Origin: Sphaerulina vaccinii
Taxonomy: Eukaryota > Ascomycota > Dothideomycetes > Mycosphaerellales > Mycosphaerellaceae
DNA length: 64,000 bases
NCBI GenBank assembly: GCA_022570795.1
Contig: JAKUDP010000001.1
Coordinates: forward strand, 1,612,001 to 1,676,000
Reading direction: 5' to 3'
The position numbers and the translations under genes were made by a program. The notes under the pieces are model-generated. The model was not told the origin of the DNA. It was given only the letters and a program-made list of their open reading frames with translations, and made no database searches. Of the stretch, positions 43,498 to 53,771 are shown in pieces (position 1 is the stretch's first letter; the number at the start of each line of letters is the position of its first letter).

Positions 43498-45507
43498 TCA
43501 TATCGCTCGCCAGCCAGTCCCGCTCGAAGCCATGTTGCCGTTATTCGTGGTATCGTTCACGGCCCGAAAGCCATTCGTAGTTGCTGCAGCTTCGGGAGTC
43601 GGCTTCGTGTCTACATGCCCGTGGTCTGCCGCTGGCGGAACTTCAGCATCCTCGCCTTGGTGCGCCTTGACCAATCGATCTGCTGCTTCGTAGACTGGAA
43701 CATCGTCACTCTGCGGTTTGGTGTCCGCAGGCGTCTGTGTCTTTGCAACTTCAGGTTCCTCGGCATGAACGCCGCTTTCAAGCGTTGGCCGAGATGCATC
43801 GTGGGTTTGCACAGTCTCATCAACATCAACGTGTGTCTGCGTCTGCCAGCCTTGCCGCGCAAGTTCCTTAGCGTTGCGCAGACCCTCTTCGTCTTCTCGG
43901 ATCTGGTTTTCTTGTTCTTCCTTCTCACCAAGAGCCTCAAGATCTTCCAGCGGGTTGCTATCGTCTTCATCGCTGTCGTCATGTGGGTCGCCGTTTTCGC
44001 TGCCATGACCATGGCCATTAGTGGCTGGCAGGTCTGTTGGTGGATAAGCTGAATCCATCAGATGATCTAGTGCTCCAAGTTCATCGCGGGACACATCGCG
44101 CCAGTGGCAACGAGCATGCTTCTTTGTGCAGCCAGCACAAGATGTCAAGTTCTTGACGCAGTCCATACGCAGCCTACGGCACCTGTCACAAGGCGGCATG
44201 ACTCTGGTGCCACGAGGTAGGCCATCCATGTGAGCCTGGCAGAGTGGTCGAAATGGCTGACTGCTCTCCAGTGCAGGTGGCAGTGGGCGGCTAAAGTTGT
44301 GCTTGAGAGGTGCATGACTGCTGGCATACGGATTCCCAGTGCTAATGGAAGGCCGATGCACGTAAGAACTCATCCTGTTGCTGTCTGCAGCGTAAGGAAG
44401 ACTGTCGTTGAACACGGTATTCGGGACAGGTGACAGCGAAGATGTAGTTGATGTAGCGCCGTCGTTCTGCGTCACACTGCTAAGGTCAATGGGTCTCGGA
44501 GTCTGTGTGGCATCGGTCGCTGTCGTTGAATAATGCCTGACGTGCGACTTTGCCAATCCTTGGTTGTGAGGCAAGCTTTCAAAATGGCGCAGTAGCTCAT
44601 TGCGGACTGCTGCGTTGGACCCAAGCTGTGGCTCTACGCTTTCAGCTGGTGCCTTGCCATTCGTCGAAGCTGAATTGACAGCAACAAAGCCAGAACCCGA
44701 CGAGGAAGGCGGCGCTGTCGTAGTCTGAGGTGCAATTGCTTTTGCTGGTGTCCCACTCCCTCCCTCTGCTCTTCTCTCCAAGATAGCAGCACGTCGCCCT
44801 TTTAATCTGTGACTGAGCTGACGCGTGCGAGCTGCGACCATGTCGGCAACGTTGGTGAGCTCCTTAAGCTTCGCCTCCAGCACATCGCAAGTGCCGACTT
44901 CCTTCTCTTCATCCTCCCATATGGGCAGAGGCGGTATGAGCTCCTGACATCGTCCACTATTGATGAACAGGAAGTCTTCCTCGCTGATCTGAACGCGCAA
45001 CTGCTTCTGTGGATAGTAGAACTGGCAGACTCTCCTGCCCTCGGAGAACGTGCTGAGCGTGAACTGGCCTGGGTGTGAGCGAGCAAACTCGATGACTTCT
45101 AGCCATGTGATGGTGTGACTGGTCTCTGCTGGATCACCAGTCGCGTTTTTGTGGTGACTCGCGACAATCTTAGGAGGCGCGTCGAAGCAGCGTTCGAAGC
45201 GCTTGATGAGAATGGGACCCAAAGGCGTCGCACCCAGATTCGAGGCTAATGACTCGTGTCTGTCGAGAATGTTGCTGTACGCTGAGAGTAGATGTATCAA
45301 GTTCGGGAGTGTGTCGTCTTTGCTGATCAGTGGCAGATCGTCCGTGGTCTGGCGTGCGAGATAGTTGATGCTCAGCTGGCTGCTTGTCTTTGCAGCTTTG
45401 GCGACGGGAGCAGATATCGAGCTCGTGGATGGACTTCGCTTGCGCTTAGCAGACGCTGCTGCGGCGGTGTCACCAGATGGTGCGATGGTCGTGTTGCTGG
45501 CGTCCAT
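43498..45507 (-). CDS. Zn2Cys6 fungal-type transcription factor
   Basis: 669 residues, single exon. Unlike most of the class, the binuclear zinc cluster is internal at about 437-470: PPCDRCRRLRMDC and then SCAGCTKKHARCHW, giving the six-cysteine pattern. The first 240 residues form a conserved-looking domain (WLEVIEFARSHPGQFTLSTF, CQFYYPQKQLRVQISEEDF) of unknown function. The basic N-terminal SAKRKRSPS suggests a nuclear signal. The C-terminus is acidic and Thr/Pro-rich with a Glu-rich coiled stretch (EDLEALGEKEEQENQIRED). Such factors bind CGG-type DNA; targets unknown. It is divergent from LSM7, 745 bases between starts. Confidence 0.9.
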   Translation of the reverse strand: MDASNTTIAPSGDTAAAASAKRKRSPSTSSISAPVAKAAKTSSQLSINYLARQTTDDLPLISKDDTLPNLIHLLSAYSNILDRHESLASNLGATPLGPILIKRFERCFDAPPKIVASHHKNATGDPAETSHTITWLEVIEFARSHPGQFTLSTFSEGRRVCQFYYPQKQLRVQISEEDFLFINSGRCQELIPPLPIWEDEEKEVGTCDVLEAKLKELTNVADMVAARTRQLSHRLKGRRAAILERRAEGGSGTPAKAIAPQTTTAPPSSSGSGFVAVNSASTNGKAPAESVEPQLGSNAAVRNELLRHFESLPHNQGLAKSHVRHYSTTATDATQTPRPIDLSSVTQNDGATSTTSSLSPVPNTVFNDSLPYAADSNRMSSYVHRPSISTGNPYASSHAPLKHNFSRPLPPALESSQPFRPLCQAHMDGLPRGTRVMPPCDRCRRLRMDCVKNLTSCAGCTKKHARCHWRDVSRDELGALDHLMDSAYPPTDLPATNGHGHGSENGDPHDDSDEDDSNPLEDLEALGEKEEQENQIREDEEGLRNAKELARQGWQTQTHVDVDETVQTHDASRPTLESGVHAEEPEVAKTQTPADTKPQSDDVPVYEAADRLVKAHQGEDAEVPPAADHGHVDTKPTPEAAATTNGFRAVNDTTNNGNMASSGTGWRAI

Positions 45508-46252
45508 GCTCGCAGCATTTCTAATAGCAGTAGTAGTTGGTGTAGTGGGCGACGAGGGAAGGAAAAGGAGAAGATGGGGGAGGGGCGAGGACCAACAGAC
45601 GCCTTCGCGGGCGGCGAGCCGGCGTGCTTTGCGAGGTGGGCAGCCTCCGCCGTGGGACGGGAAGTTGATTCCCTGCCTGTGGGCGCGGCCAGCCCAGCTG
45701 TTCCGATGGTGGGTGCGCGCGCAGTTGGTGCGGCGCGACAGGCTCTCCCCTCTCCTTCACCCTCCTTTCACTACTCACCTTTATTAGTAGTTGTGTCGCG
45801 GTGTTGTGTCTTGAACTGGTACTGCATCTCCGATAGCAGACAATGCCAGTGAAAGCCACAGCTTGTCCCCGGTGTGTCTGGAGCAAGTTGAGCAAGCGGA
45901 ATCGACGACCGCCTCGGACGCGAATTCCAGGTCGCTCCGCTCATGCTGTGGTGGGGTTGTGCGCTTTGCCACCCACGCTGCCCTTTCTTCCCGGAGTTGT
46001 CTTCAAGGGAAGGTGCAACGATTCAGTCTGAGGTCTACCAATGCATAGATTACATGTTTGTAGGTGGTTGCAACTTTGAAGAAGTGAAGTTGATGTTTGT
46101 TTGATATTGCAGTCGCCACGACTTTCTTGACATAGCGTCTCCTCTCCTCTCCTCTGTCCGATATTCCGTCCCACATGAAACTTTGAGCCGCATCAACGAC
46201 ATCAAAAGTCTAGCGACTTGCAGGCCAAGCGAACAAACATCAAAAACAGATT
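45508..46252. promoter_or_regulatory. divergent promoter region Zn2Cys6 factor / LSM7
   Basis: 745 bases with GC-rich stretches near the factor and a (CTCCT)n-like pyrimidine run at about 46140-46155 near LSM7; no gene seen. Confidence 0.45.
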
Positions 46253-46761
46253 ATGGCAGAACGCGGCCAATTCAGAGGCGGCGGCGGACGTGGCCGTGGT
46301 GAAGGACGAGGTCGCGGTGGCGGCGATCGTGGAGGTCGTGGTGGCGGACATGCTCCCGGTGCTGAAAGGAAGAAGGAAAACATCCTTGATCTGTCGAAGT
46401 ATCTGGAGAAGGGCATCACAGTGAAGTTCACTGGCGGCCGAGAAGGTGTGTTCGAAGCAGTCCTTGCCATTGGAAATGTTCGCTGATTGTGAATTAGTGA
46501 CTGGCACGCTCAAGGGTTTCGACCAGCTGATGAACTTGGTGCTTGACGATGTCAAGGAGACTACGAGAGGTGAGCACCATGGGTATGAGCTCATTGAGTA
46601 ACTGACTGCTAACTTCTGCCGTAGACGAAGAGGGGAATACAAGCACGAGAAACCTGGGATTGCTAGTGGCAAGAGGGACACTGCTTGTTCTCATCAGCCC
46701 AGTCGACGGCAGCGAGGAAATCGCCAACCCATTCGTACAAGCAGACGATGATGAGGAATGA
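46253..46761 (+). CDS. LSM7: U6 snRNA-associated Sm-like protein LSm7
   Basis: Subunit of the LSm2-8 ring on U6 snRNA and the LSm1-7 ring in mRNA decay. Exons 46253-46445, 46498-46569 and 46625-46761 (133 residues), introns of 52 and 55 bases, all phase 1. An RGG-rich N-terminus of about 35 residues precedes the Sm fold. Sm1 is ILDLSKYLEKGITVKFTGGREVTGTLKGFD with MNLVLDD, and Sm2 is LGLLVARGTLLVLISP. It ends in an acidic tail (ADDDEE). The RGG extension is longer than in yeast. Confidence 0.95.
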
Positions 46762-47325
46762 GATGAAACCAGGGTCTGAGTTCTCATCAAGCTCAAACGC
46801 GCGCTGACGAGTAGATCTCGAAGGCGGAAGGAGCGACCTCCGTCGCCTCACGACATTCTATGCGCAAACGCAAGGCCAATGGACTCACTGCTCCAAGCAG
46901 GCCACCAGCGACACACGTTGTGACGAAGACTGACGACCGACGGTCGTCCGAGCCAACAAGAAAGCTGCGGCCATATTGGCTACGTGGCAAGCTAAATAGT
47001 ATGTACTTACACAGTTCAAAAGATTCCACAGCACGATTGATAACGCATTAAGTAATGCCACAGTCAGTCTACATATATATCCCAGTCGATCGATCTCAAG
47101 TGTGCTGCGCGATATCGAAGGCCATGTCATGCTGAGAGCCACCAGTTCTGAACAAAACGAACTGCCTCACGTTCGAGCGCCTTATGGCCTGGCGTGTCAA
47201 CGGCATTCGCCGCCAATGTGACCATGATCTGTCGCTACGACACTACGAAGAGAAGTGGACCACAAGATTCCGTGGACAGGGTCGACAGGGCCTATGTCGT
47301 ATGGAAGAGCAAAACAAAATGATAA
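46762..47325. other. intergenic region, no gene seen
   Basis: Short frames only between LSM7 and tRNA-Leu. Confidence 0.4.
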
Positions 47326-47433
47326 TGCTGACGAGGCGATTCGAACGCCCGCGGGTTTCCCCAGAAGATTAGCCATTGCATGATTCAACAAAGCACTTGA
47401 GTCCTCCGCCTTAACCAACTCGGCCACATCAGC
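47326..47433 (-). tRNA. tRNA-Leu(CAA) with intron
   Basis: Acceptor GCTGATG pairs with CGTCAGC (one G-U), discriminator A. D arm GCCGAGTTGGTTAAGGC. Anticodon stem GAGGA/TCTTC with loop C-T-CAA-G (anticodon 47399-47397). A 26-base intron (47395-47370) sits at the canonical 37/38 position. A long variable arm with GGG-AAA-CCC pairing and the T arm GGGCG-TTCGAAT-CGCCT complete a class II tRNA. A T-run follows. Confidence 0.93.
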
Positions 47434-47679
47434 TTGTTGATGAGGGTAAGTCAAAACGCGTAAATGAAGGTGGTCTGTCACAAGTGGCGGCGCGCTGACT
47501 CATGGTTGGCAGCGGTGGGATGTGACTCACTGAGACCATATCGAGATTGCAAGGCTTCAGACACACCACAGCAGACCGCAGCAGGCAACAGACGACAATG
47601 ATAACTGGCCACACTAACAGGCTTTGAAACATATGACATACAGACAGTACCTGACTTGATGAATTGAGTGTCAAGTGAG

Positions 47680-48128
47680 ATGAAAATTCAGGGGATCGAA
47701 TTCAGATACCAACGCACAGACACTGTAGCCTTAGACCAGCTCCGGCCTGCCGTACAGAAGCTCCCCAAGCCAACCAAGCTGGAACTCAGCGAGCCGCTCA
47801 CAAGTGCTGCGAATGCGCTCTGCACACATTCTGACATGATCTGCACCATTGTTAAGAATGAGACTCGAAACATCCACATGCTCGTACCAGCTCAACAAGT
47901 CAACAATATATGGCACACTAACGGCTTGGAACAGATATGATGTAGAGACAGTACCGGCTGTTCTTCCGCTCGACGCTGGAGGAGATAGATCACACGATAT
48001 CAAGACCACAAAAGCCAACACCTCCACCACCATTGTATCAACGCCGCCTTGCTCACATTGCTCTTCGAATAAGACCGTGCTGCGCTCGTACACACATATT
48101 CCCTAGCTATCTTCAGAAGGAGTGTTAG
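47680..48128 (+). CDS. possible small hypothetical protein (two exons)
   Basis: Tentative. Exon 47680-47898 (73 codons) can join in phase 0 to exon 47952-48128 across a 53-base intron with a CACTAAC branch site and an ACAG acceptor, giving 131 residues. The product has no recognised domain; the second exon is Pro/Arg-rich. The donor (GTCAAC) is weak. A minus-strand frame of 120 codons overlaps and is no better supported. Confidence 0.25.
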
Positions 48129-48161
48129 TTACAGCGGGCAAGAAGTCGTAGTAAAATTTAC

Positions 48162-48429
48162 TTACCCACTCAACAACTCAACCTCAGCAACACTTCCAAC
48201 GATATCCCTAGCATGTCTCTTGGTCATCATCTTCGCCGATTCGCAACAACATTTCTGATCGGCAATCAGCATATGCAACAAGTAGCTGGAAGTTTACGTC
48301 ACTTACGCAAGGACCTATCTGGCACGCGATCTGAGTCGCGCCACAGAAGAAGCAATGGGCGCTTCCGCATGCGAGAACTGTAGTGATGGTGTTGAGGAGG
48401 AGGGTGACGAGAAGGATGATTTTCACCAT
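48162..48429 (-). CDS. small secreted cysteine-rich protein
   Basis: Exons 48429-48307 and 48254-48162 (71 residues) with a 52-base GTAAGT...CAG intron in phase 0. A clear signal peptide (MVKIILLVTLLLNTITTVLA) is followed by a mature peptide of about 50 residues with eight cysteines, five spaced and then a CCC triplet (GPCKCCCESAK). Reading straight through at the end gives GGG-TAA. Splicing at the GTAAGT there gives GGA-TAG. Both yield the same last residue, SG. No family recognised; the size, secretion and even Cys number resemble fungal effector-like or antimicrobial peptides, which is only a class resemblance. Confidence 0.78.
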
Positions 48430-49466
48430 GATGTCTGCGAGAGGTGCTTGCGTGATTGCAGGTGCTTGAGTGGTTGAAGTTGGGAGAGTTGCTGATAAGG
48501 AGGTTCAGGAGTAACTCTTGCGGAGGGAGAATGCGTTTATATGGTGGAAATCTGCTCCTCCGCTCCACGAAAAAGGTCGTGAATAGACTTGAGTTCACGC
48601 CAGCGGTATGCTTTTAGCTCCTGCAATTCCTCACACGCATACGGGAAACCCCGTTTGTCTTTGCCAATCTCTATTTGGATGTAGAGTAGGGACCGTATAC
48701 AGAGTCTCACATGCATACGGGGAACTCCATTTGTCTGTGCCAACCTGGATCCCGAAGTGCTATTGGTGTATCCAGTGTGGAACAATGTAGCTGTGTTCTC
48801 GTATGCGTATGAGACTCTGTAGAATTTGGACTTCCCCATATGCATGAAAGGATGGTATACCTCGCTGACAACTGCAAGATTTTTGCCAAGGAGGGAACAA
48901 ACTGCCCCAAGCGAACTTATTCGGAAAGAACCCTCAGTAGCCCTCAGCAGCCCAGTCTCTTCTATAGCCAAACCTCGTAGGCATTCGAAGAGTTGTTATC
49001 AGCACAGATCTGTAACTTAGCAGTACGTTGTCAACAGTATTGCCATCGCGCTCAGGCAAAGTACTTGATGTGGTCTGGTCTCGATGGTCACGGCCGACTA
49101 CCTGCAAGCTAATGGTCGGTATGGTCTGATGATGTTCATAGACTGGTGAGTATGGTCTGATCCAGATTTCAGATCGGTCTGCATGGTCCTCTTGCGACCG
49201 CGCGTCGAGCGTAAGGATCTGCTGAGAAAGCCTTGTTGAAGCGTTATTACTTTTAACATTCCACCTCGCCAGATGCTTGCTTGGAGAGGTCTGACCAGTA
49301 GTCTTAACGGTCAGGGCCACAGTTTGATGTTGGTCGGTATGATTTGACGGTCATGGTCAAGTCCGACCAGACCATTGAGAACGCTGTCGACGCCCTGTCA
49401 GGAACAGAGCCCCTTGTCCTGCATCAGCAGAGCTCTTTCTCCTTGATTCTCAGCAGTCTGCGACCG
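48430..49466. other. repeat-bearing intergenic region
   Basis: No gene supported. Contains a pair of diverged direct repeats (about 48634-48672 and 48708-48752), an inverted repeat (about 48696-48720 with 48796-48822), and a block at 49070-49375 dense in GGTC/GACC motifs. Confidence 0.5.
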
Positions 49467-50654
49467 CTATCCATCAGTCTGACCTCCATCCCACTTTCGA
49501 TACATCATATCATACAACGCGAGATCATCCATTGCGTCCCGCACCGTAGTCTTCACCTGCTTCCCATTCACTATACACTCGTACAGTTCCTGGAGCTCTG
49601 CAGTATAAGCGTCCTCGTACGATCCAAGTATCTCTCTGGTTTCCATCTCTCCCGCCGCATTCATCTCCTGGACGGTGACTTTGATGGGCAGGCCCTTCAC
49701 GTAGGGTGAATCGTACTTGATCACAACTCTCTTCTTCTCTCCATATACTGCAAGATGAGCATCGAAGTCCGGCACACCATCGATTCCAGATTCGTACGTC
49801 ACAGCGAAAGGCTCCCCGGTCTTGTTGCGGTAGTTGAAGATTGCAGAGTAGAAAGGGTCATTGGCAGTGACGCCTGCTACACTTTCCGGGAAGCCAAGAA
49901 CTTCTCGCATCAAGGAGATGTCATGTGAGCCCAGACTGCCTAGAAATCGACACATCTTGATCTTCTCTTCAGTGATAGATTGACCTGGAAAGGCCTCCCC
50001 GTACAATGAGTTCAGTCGTGCGTTTCTCTCCTCACCGGCGGCCCTTGGAATATCGTCCGTGTTCTTGACTTGGAACGTCCCGCTCTCGCCAACAAATTTC
50101 GCGTTTGGTCCAGAAAAGTCTCGTACTCTGACATACTGGATTCTCCCGATAGTCTCCATCTCGCGCTTGAATGTTTGCGTAAAGGACTTGGCATAGCGTC
50201 TCATGTAGCCTACGAAGACTATAGGTTCATTGGCCTTTGTTTCAGCCTCTAAGATGCGCTCTACTGACGGGAGGGACAGGCTCAAAGGTTTCTCGACCAT
50301 GACATGTTTGCCTGCTTCCAGAGCGGCGATAGTGTAGGGTTCGTGGAACTCATCGCTTGTGAGAACGAATACCACGTCAACTTCTGGAGAAGTAAGGATT
50401 TGAGTTGGATCCGTTGTTGCAAGAGGGATGTGGAACTTGGCGGCACAGTGCTGAGTATTCTGGCAAGGCAGTACTTAGCTTCATGCCCAGGGTAGAGTTC
50501 AGGTATGGTGTGGAGATACCTTGAGGGAGATGTCGCAAATGGCGGTAGTTGTGTATAAGTGACTTAGTAAAGCCAGAACTGGCAGGTGAATGACTTGACT
50601 GACTTCGCCAGCTCCGATGATACCGACGCGCAGTGGCTTGTGTGCTTCTGCCAT
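49467..50654 (-). CDS. Gfo/Idh/MocA-family NAD(P)-dependent oxidoreductase
   Basis: Dehydrogenase of sugar or inositol-type substrates. Exons 50654-50520 and 50459-49467 (375 residues), with a 60-base intron in phase 0. The Rossmann motif GIIGAGEVSQ is at residues 11-20. The family's catalytic EKP is at GKHVMVEKPLSLSL, and the C-terminal alpha/beta domain follows with RFLGSLGSHDISLMREVLG. The conserved Asp/His pair of GSHDISLMRE fits the active-site region. It lies just downstream of the dioxygenase on the same strand; whether they share a pathway is unknown. Confidence 0.93.
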
Positions 50655-50903
50655 GACGATTGTTTGGTGCGAGGTCGGTGTTCAGGTTTGGTTGAGATGT
50701 GAAGTAAGCACTGCTCGCCAAGGCAAAGAACTCGTGGGATCTTCCGCCGACTGTTCCTCGCCTATGGTGTGTCTAGTCCAAGAAGCTGCACAGTCACTAC
50801 GACTCTACGTTCATAATGCTATCAAACCACACATTTAGCGATGCTGTTCATCTCCCAACGCATCTCAACCAACATACCCGCCCTCCGACCTTCCCCAACA
50901 CTC

Positions 50904-52376
50904 TTAATGATCAAAAGAAAAGCCATACTCATTCCTCATATCATCCAACAAATCCATTCTCCTCTCCTCCTTCATCCTAGTAGCCGTGATCCTCTCAGGA
51001 TAATTCCGCATAAATATATTCGTGAAATGAGTCCCATAGTGCACCTCCTCATCCTCTCCACTACCATTGTCAAACTCCGGCAGCCGTCTACAAACCGCAT
51101 TGAAATTCGGTTCATGGAAATAAGCAAAAGCAAATCTCTCCCTGACATTCAACCCAAACTTGTGAGGTGTAGAAGGTAGATAAGAAGAAGTCATAAACTG
51201 CATCATATTTCCCGGGACCACGGTGAACACGTTCTCCACAGGTGGAACGTACACCCACTTATTGTCATTCTCGTGTTTGCCTGCTGCGGAATTCTTCCAA
51301 TTGGAGTATTTTTCGTCCTGATATGGAGGGCGGATAAAGAGTCCGCCGACTTCGTCTTGAGATGCTATTACGAGGAGGCCGTAGTCTGTGTGTGCGCCTA
51401 TGCCTCGTCCAGCTTTGCCTTTGCCGTTGGTGGCGGACGTTGGTGGGAAGCGGAGGACGCGCATGTGATGCCAGCCATCTCGCGTAAGCTTGTTGAAGGC
51501 GTCCATGTCCTGTGCAGCTTCATCAGTGATTGTGGTATATATGATCATTTAGATAGATCACCCACGCGTAGTCCGAGTCCAAGAGCGATGAGGCGCAGCA
51601 GTTTCTCGCCCACTTGGCCTTGGTATTCCATGAGTTTGTTGATGGCTGCCGCATAGCTTGGTAATTGCTCTGGCCATGGAGTTGGCCCATGACACGGCCA
51701 TTTGGCTTGGACTCTGGGGTCTGTATCTTTGAGGTCCTTGGTGACTGTGAAGATCTCGCTGTAGTCCGCAATGCCATCAGTGATTTCTTCTCCTGCAGAG
51801 TGATCAGCATTCATGACGATGCGAGGTGGCTACTTGGGCTTACCTGATGCGATGTAGCCAGCAAATGACTGGGAGTCGATACACTTGGCTTTATCATCGT
51901 GCTTCTGTGCGAAGAAGGCTTTGCTTTGATTGATTGCATCGGACAAGGTCTTGAGGGCTGCAGGTATCTCTATTTGCAAGATGCCATCCTTTCGCCATGC
52001 TTCCACTAGTGCTTTGCCTAGCGCACCTGCACGATTGTGAGACTGATGGCGATTCGACTTTGAGGTTGCTAAACTTACAATGATCCGCGCTGCGCGTTAC
52101 GTTGTCTGGTAACGCGAATGTCTGCAAGGTCCCAATCCTGGCTTGGTGGTTCGGTGGTAGAGTCTTCGCTGCTTCGAAGACGTTCAATGGAGGACGCTTA
52201 GACTGCCAAGCAGGGGCTGTGCTCTGCGGCGAAGGCTTGTACAACGATGCGGGCAGCTCTGGCTCGGTCAAGCTAGTGTGCAATGACTCTACTGATGCCT
52301 TGCAACCGCCTGTTGAAGTTCCACTTAAGAAGCGGCAGGATGGTATTCCAAGACGAAGGGAAGCATTCCGTAGCAT
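50904..52376 (-). CDS. 2-oxoglutarate/Fe(II) dioxygenase (isopenicillin N synthase-like)
   Basis: Oxygenase with a DIOX_N and 2OG-FeII domain. Exons 52376-52079, 52026-51844, 51792-51566 and 51509-50904 (437 residues), introns of 51-56 bases. DIOX_N includes EAWRKDGILQIEIP. The catalytic part has RDGWHHMRVLRFPP, the iron ligands H-x-D in IGAHTDYGLLVIAS and His in STPHKFGLN, and the 2OG-binding Arg in RERFAFAYF. The first about 80 residues (MLRNASLRLGIPSCRFLSG...) look like a mitochondrial presequence or a disordered extension; no other ATG is better placed. The substrate is unknown. Confidence 0.9.
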
Positions 52377-53771
52377 CAGAGAGTGCTGGAGCAGTGGCTG
52401 CTTGTATATGGTGGGAGAGGCGGGTTGCGATATGAGGCTTGCTGTCGATAAAGCCGGCGTCTGCTATGCGAGAGCTCGAGATGTGGGTTCTTCCGAGATC
52501 ACGAGGGGAAGGATACTTGTTGTGGTAGCCGGAAGTCGTCGATGGTTTATATGGACAATCGAGAGGCCAAGCAGTCTCGACTCGTCGTTCAAGTATTGCT
52601 GGGATAATCGAATGCCATGCTTGCTTCCAGCGCGAGAGACATGTCGAGCGACCTCGTTTACCGGTTGACCCGCAGTCATAGACTCGTGTAGACCGTACTA
52701 TGGGCAGTGCTTGGAGTCCTTGGAACGAGCACTTCGCGGTATACCTATTCTAGCTGAGTCAGAAACAGCAAAACCCAGAATACAGCTTGCTGCCTTCTCA
52801 ACTCGGGCTGTTGGAATGCGCACATAGCTCCTGCAAATCAAGGCAGGGTACGCATCCTGAGTTCTGGACCATCGACTCGAAACAGCGCATTCAGCTCACT
52901 CTTGAACCTGCTGCGGCGAAGCAGGCTACGCAGATGTTGTACTTTGTCAAAGTCGAGTTCATTGAGGTTCTACCCTGAAGTATGGTCGTGACGAGAGGCT
53001 GGAACAGGGTCTTACCATAAACTCAAGTTGCTAGCTCGTGTGACAAGGAATTCCCTGACTGTTCAGCCTTTTTTTCAGCCTCAGGTGTTCTTTTGCAGGT
53101 GTGTGGCGACTTCGGATAGACATATTACCATACAATTATGCTTCGTATATCGCGGCTCGTTCAGCGTTTGTATGTCTGCCAGACCCTTAGCATATGATGG
53201 GCAGACATGAGTCCACAAGAATGTATCAATTCGTGCTGAACATATGCACTGACCTCCTTCTGCCGCGCACATGGAAGGAACGCCCTTGAAGCGTGTAGAC
53301 ACCTGTGCCTTCCCTCAGCTGCATACAGCTTCTATGCCTTGGTGGCGAAACCCGATCTCGCTCGTGTCACTATCCGGATCGTCAACAACTTCAACCTTGC
53401 TCCTGGGATGGCTAGGCGATTCGACGGGATGCTTTGAGAAGGTGGAAGTGCATGTTTTCACTGGCCTGGCCCTAAGGATGATGGTCCGCGCAGATAGTGG
53501 AGCATGTCACAACTGAAGTACCTTGGTAGCGGCTGCATTTTCTGCTCTGGCCCTCTTGAGATATACAGCTCGACAGGTGTTGCTGGCACTTGCAATGCGC
53601 AAACTGCAAGGCTGTGGCTCCGTCGCACCTCCAGAAGGACAAACTGCTCTTCAGTGATTCCCGGTGGTTTGCGCGCATTCTTCTCATGTTTCTGACAAGT
53701 CAGTGTCCTCGAGAGTTCACGATTGGCCGTGCTGTACATTTTGGTTTCTATTTGACTGTTGTACGCCAATC
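52377..53771. other. intergenic region, no gene seen
   Basis: 1.4 kb between the dioxygenase start and the NUP192 3' end. Only short frames lacking domains. Confidence 0.4.

Noticed and set aside
47731..48093. 120-codon minus-strand frame
   Set aside because: No domain; it overlaps an equally weak plus-strand model and has no start or splice support.
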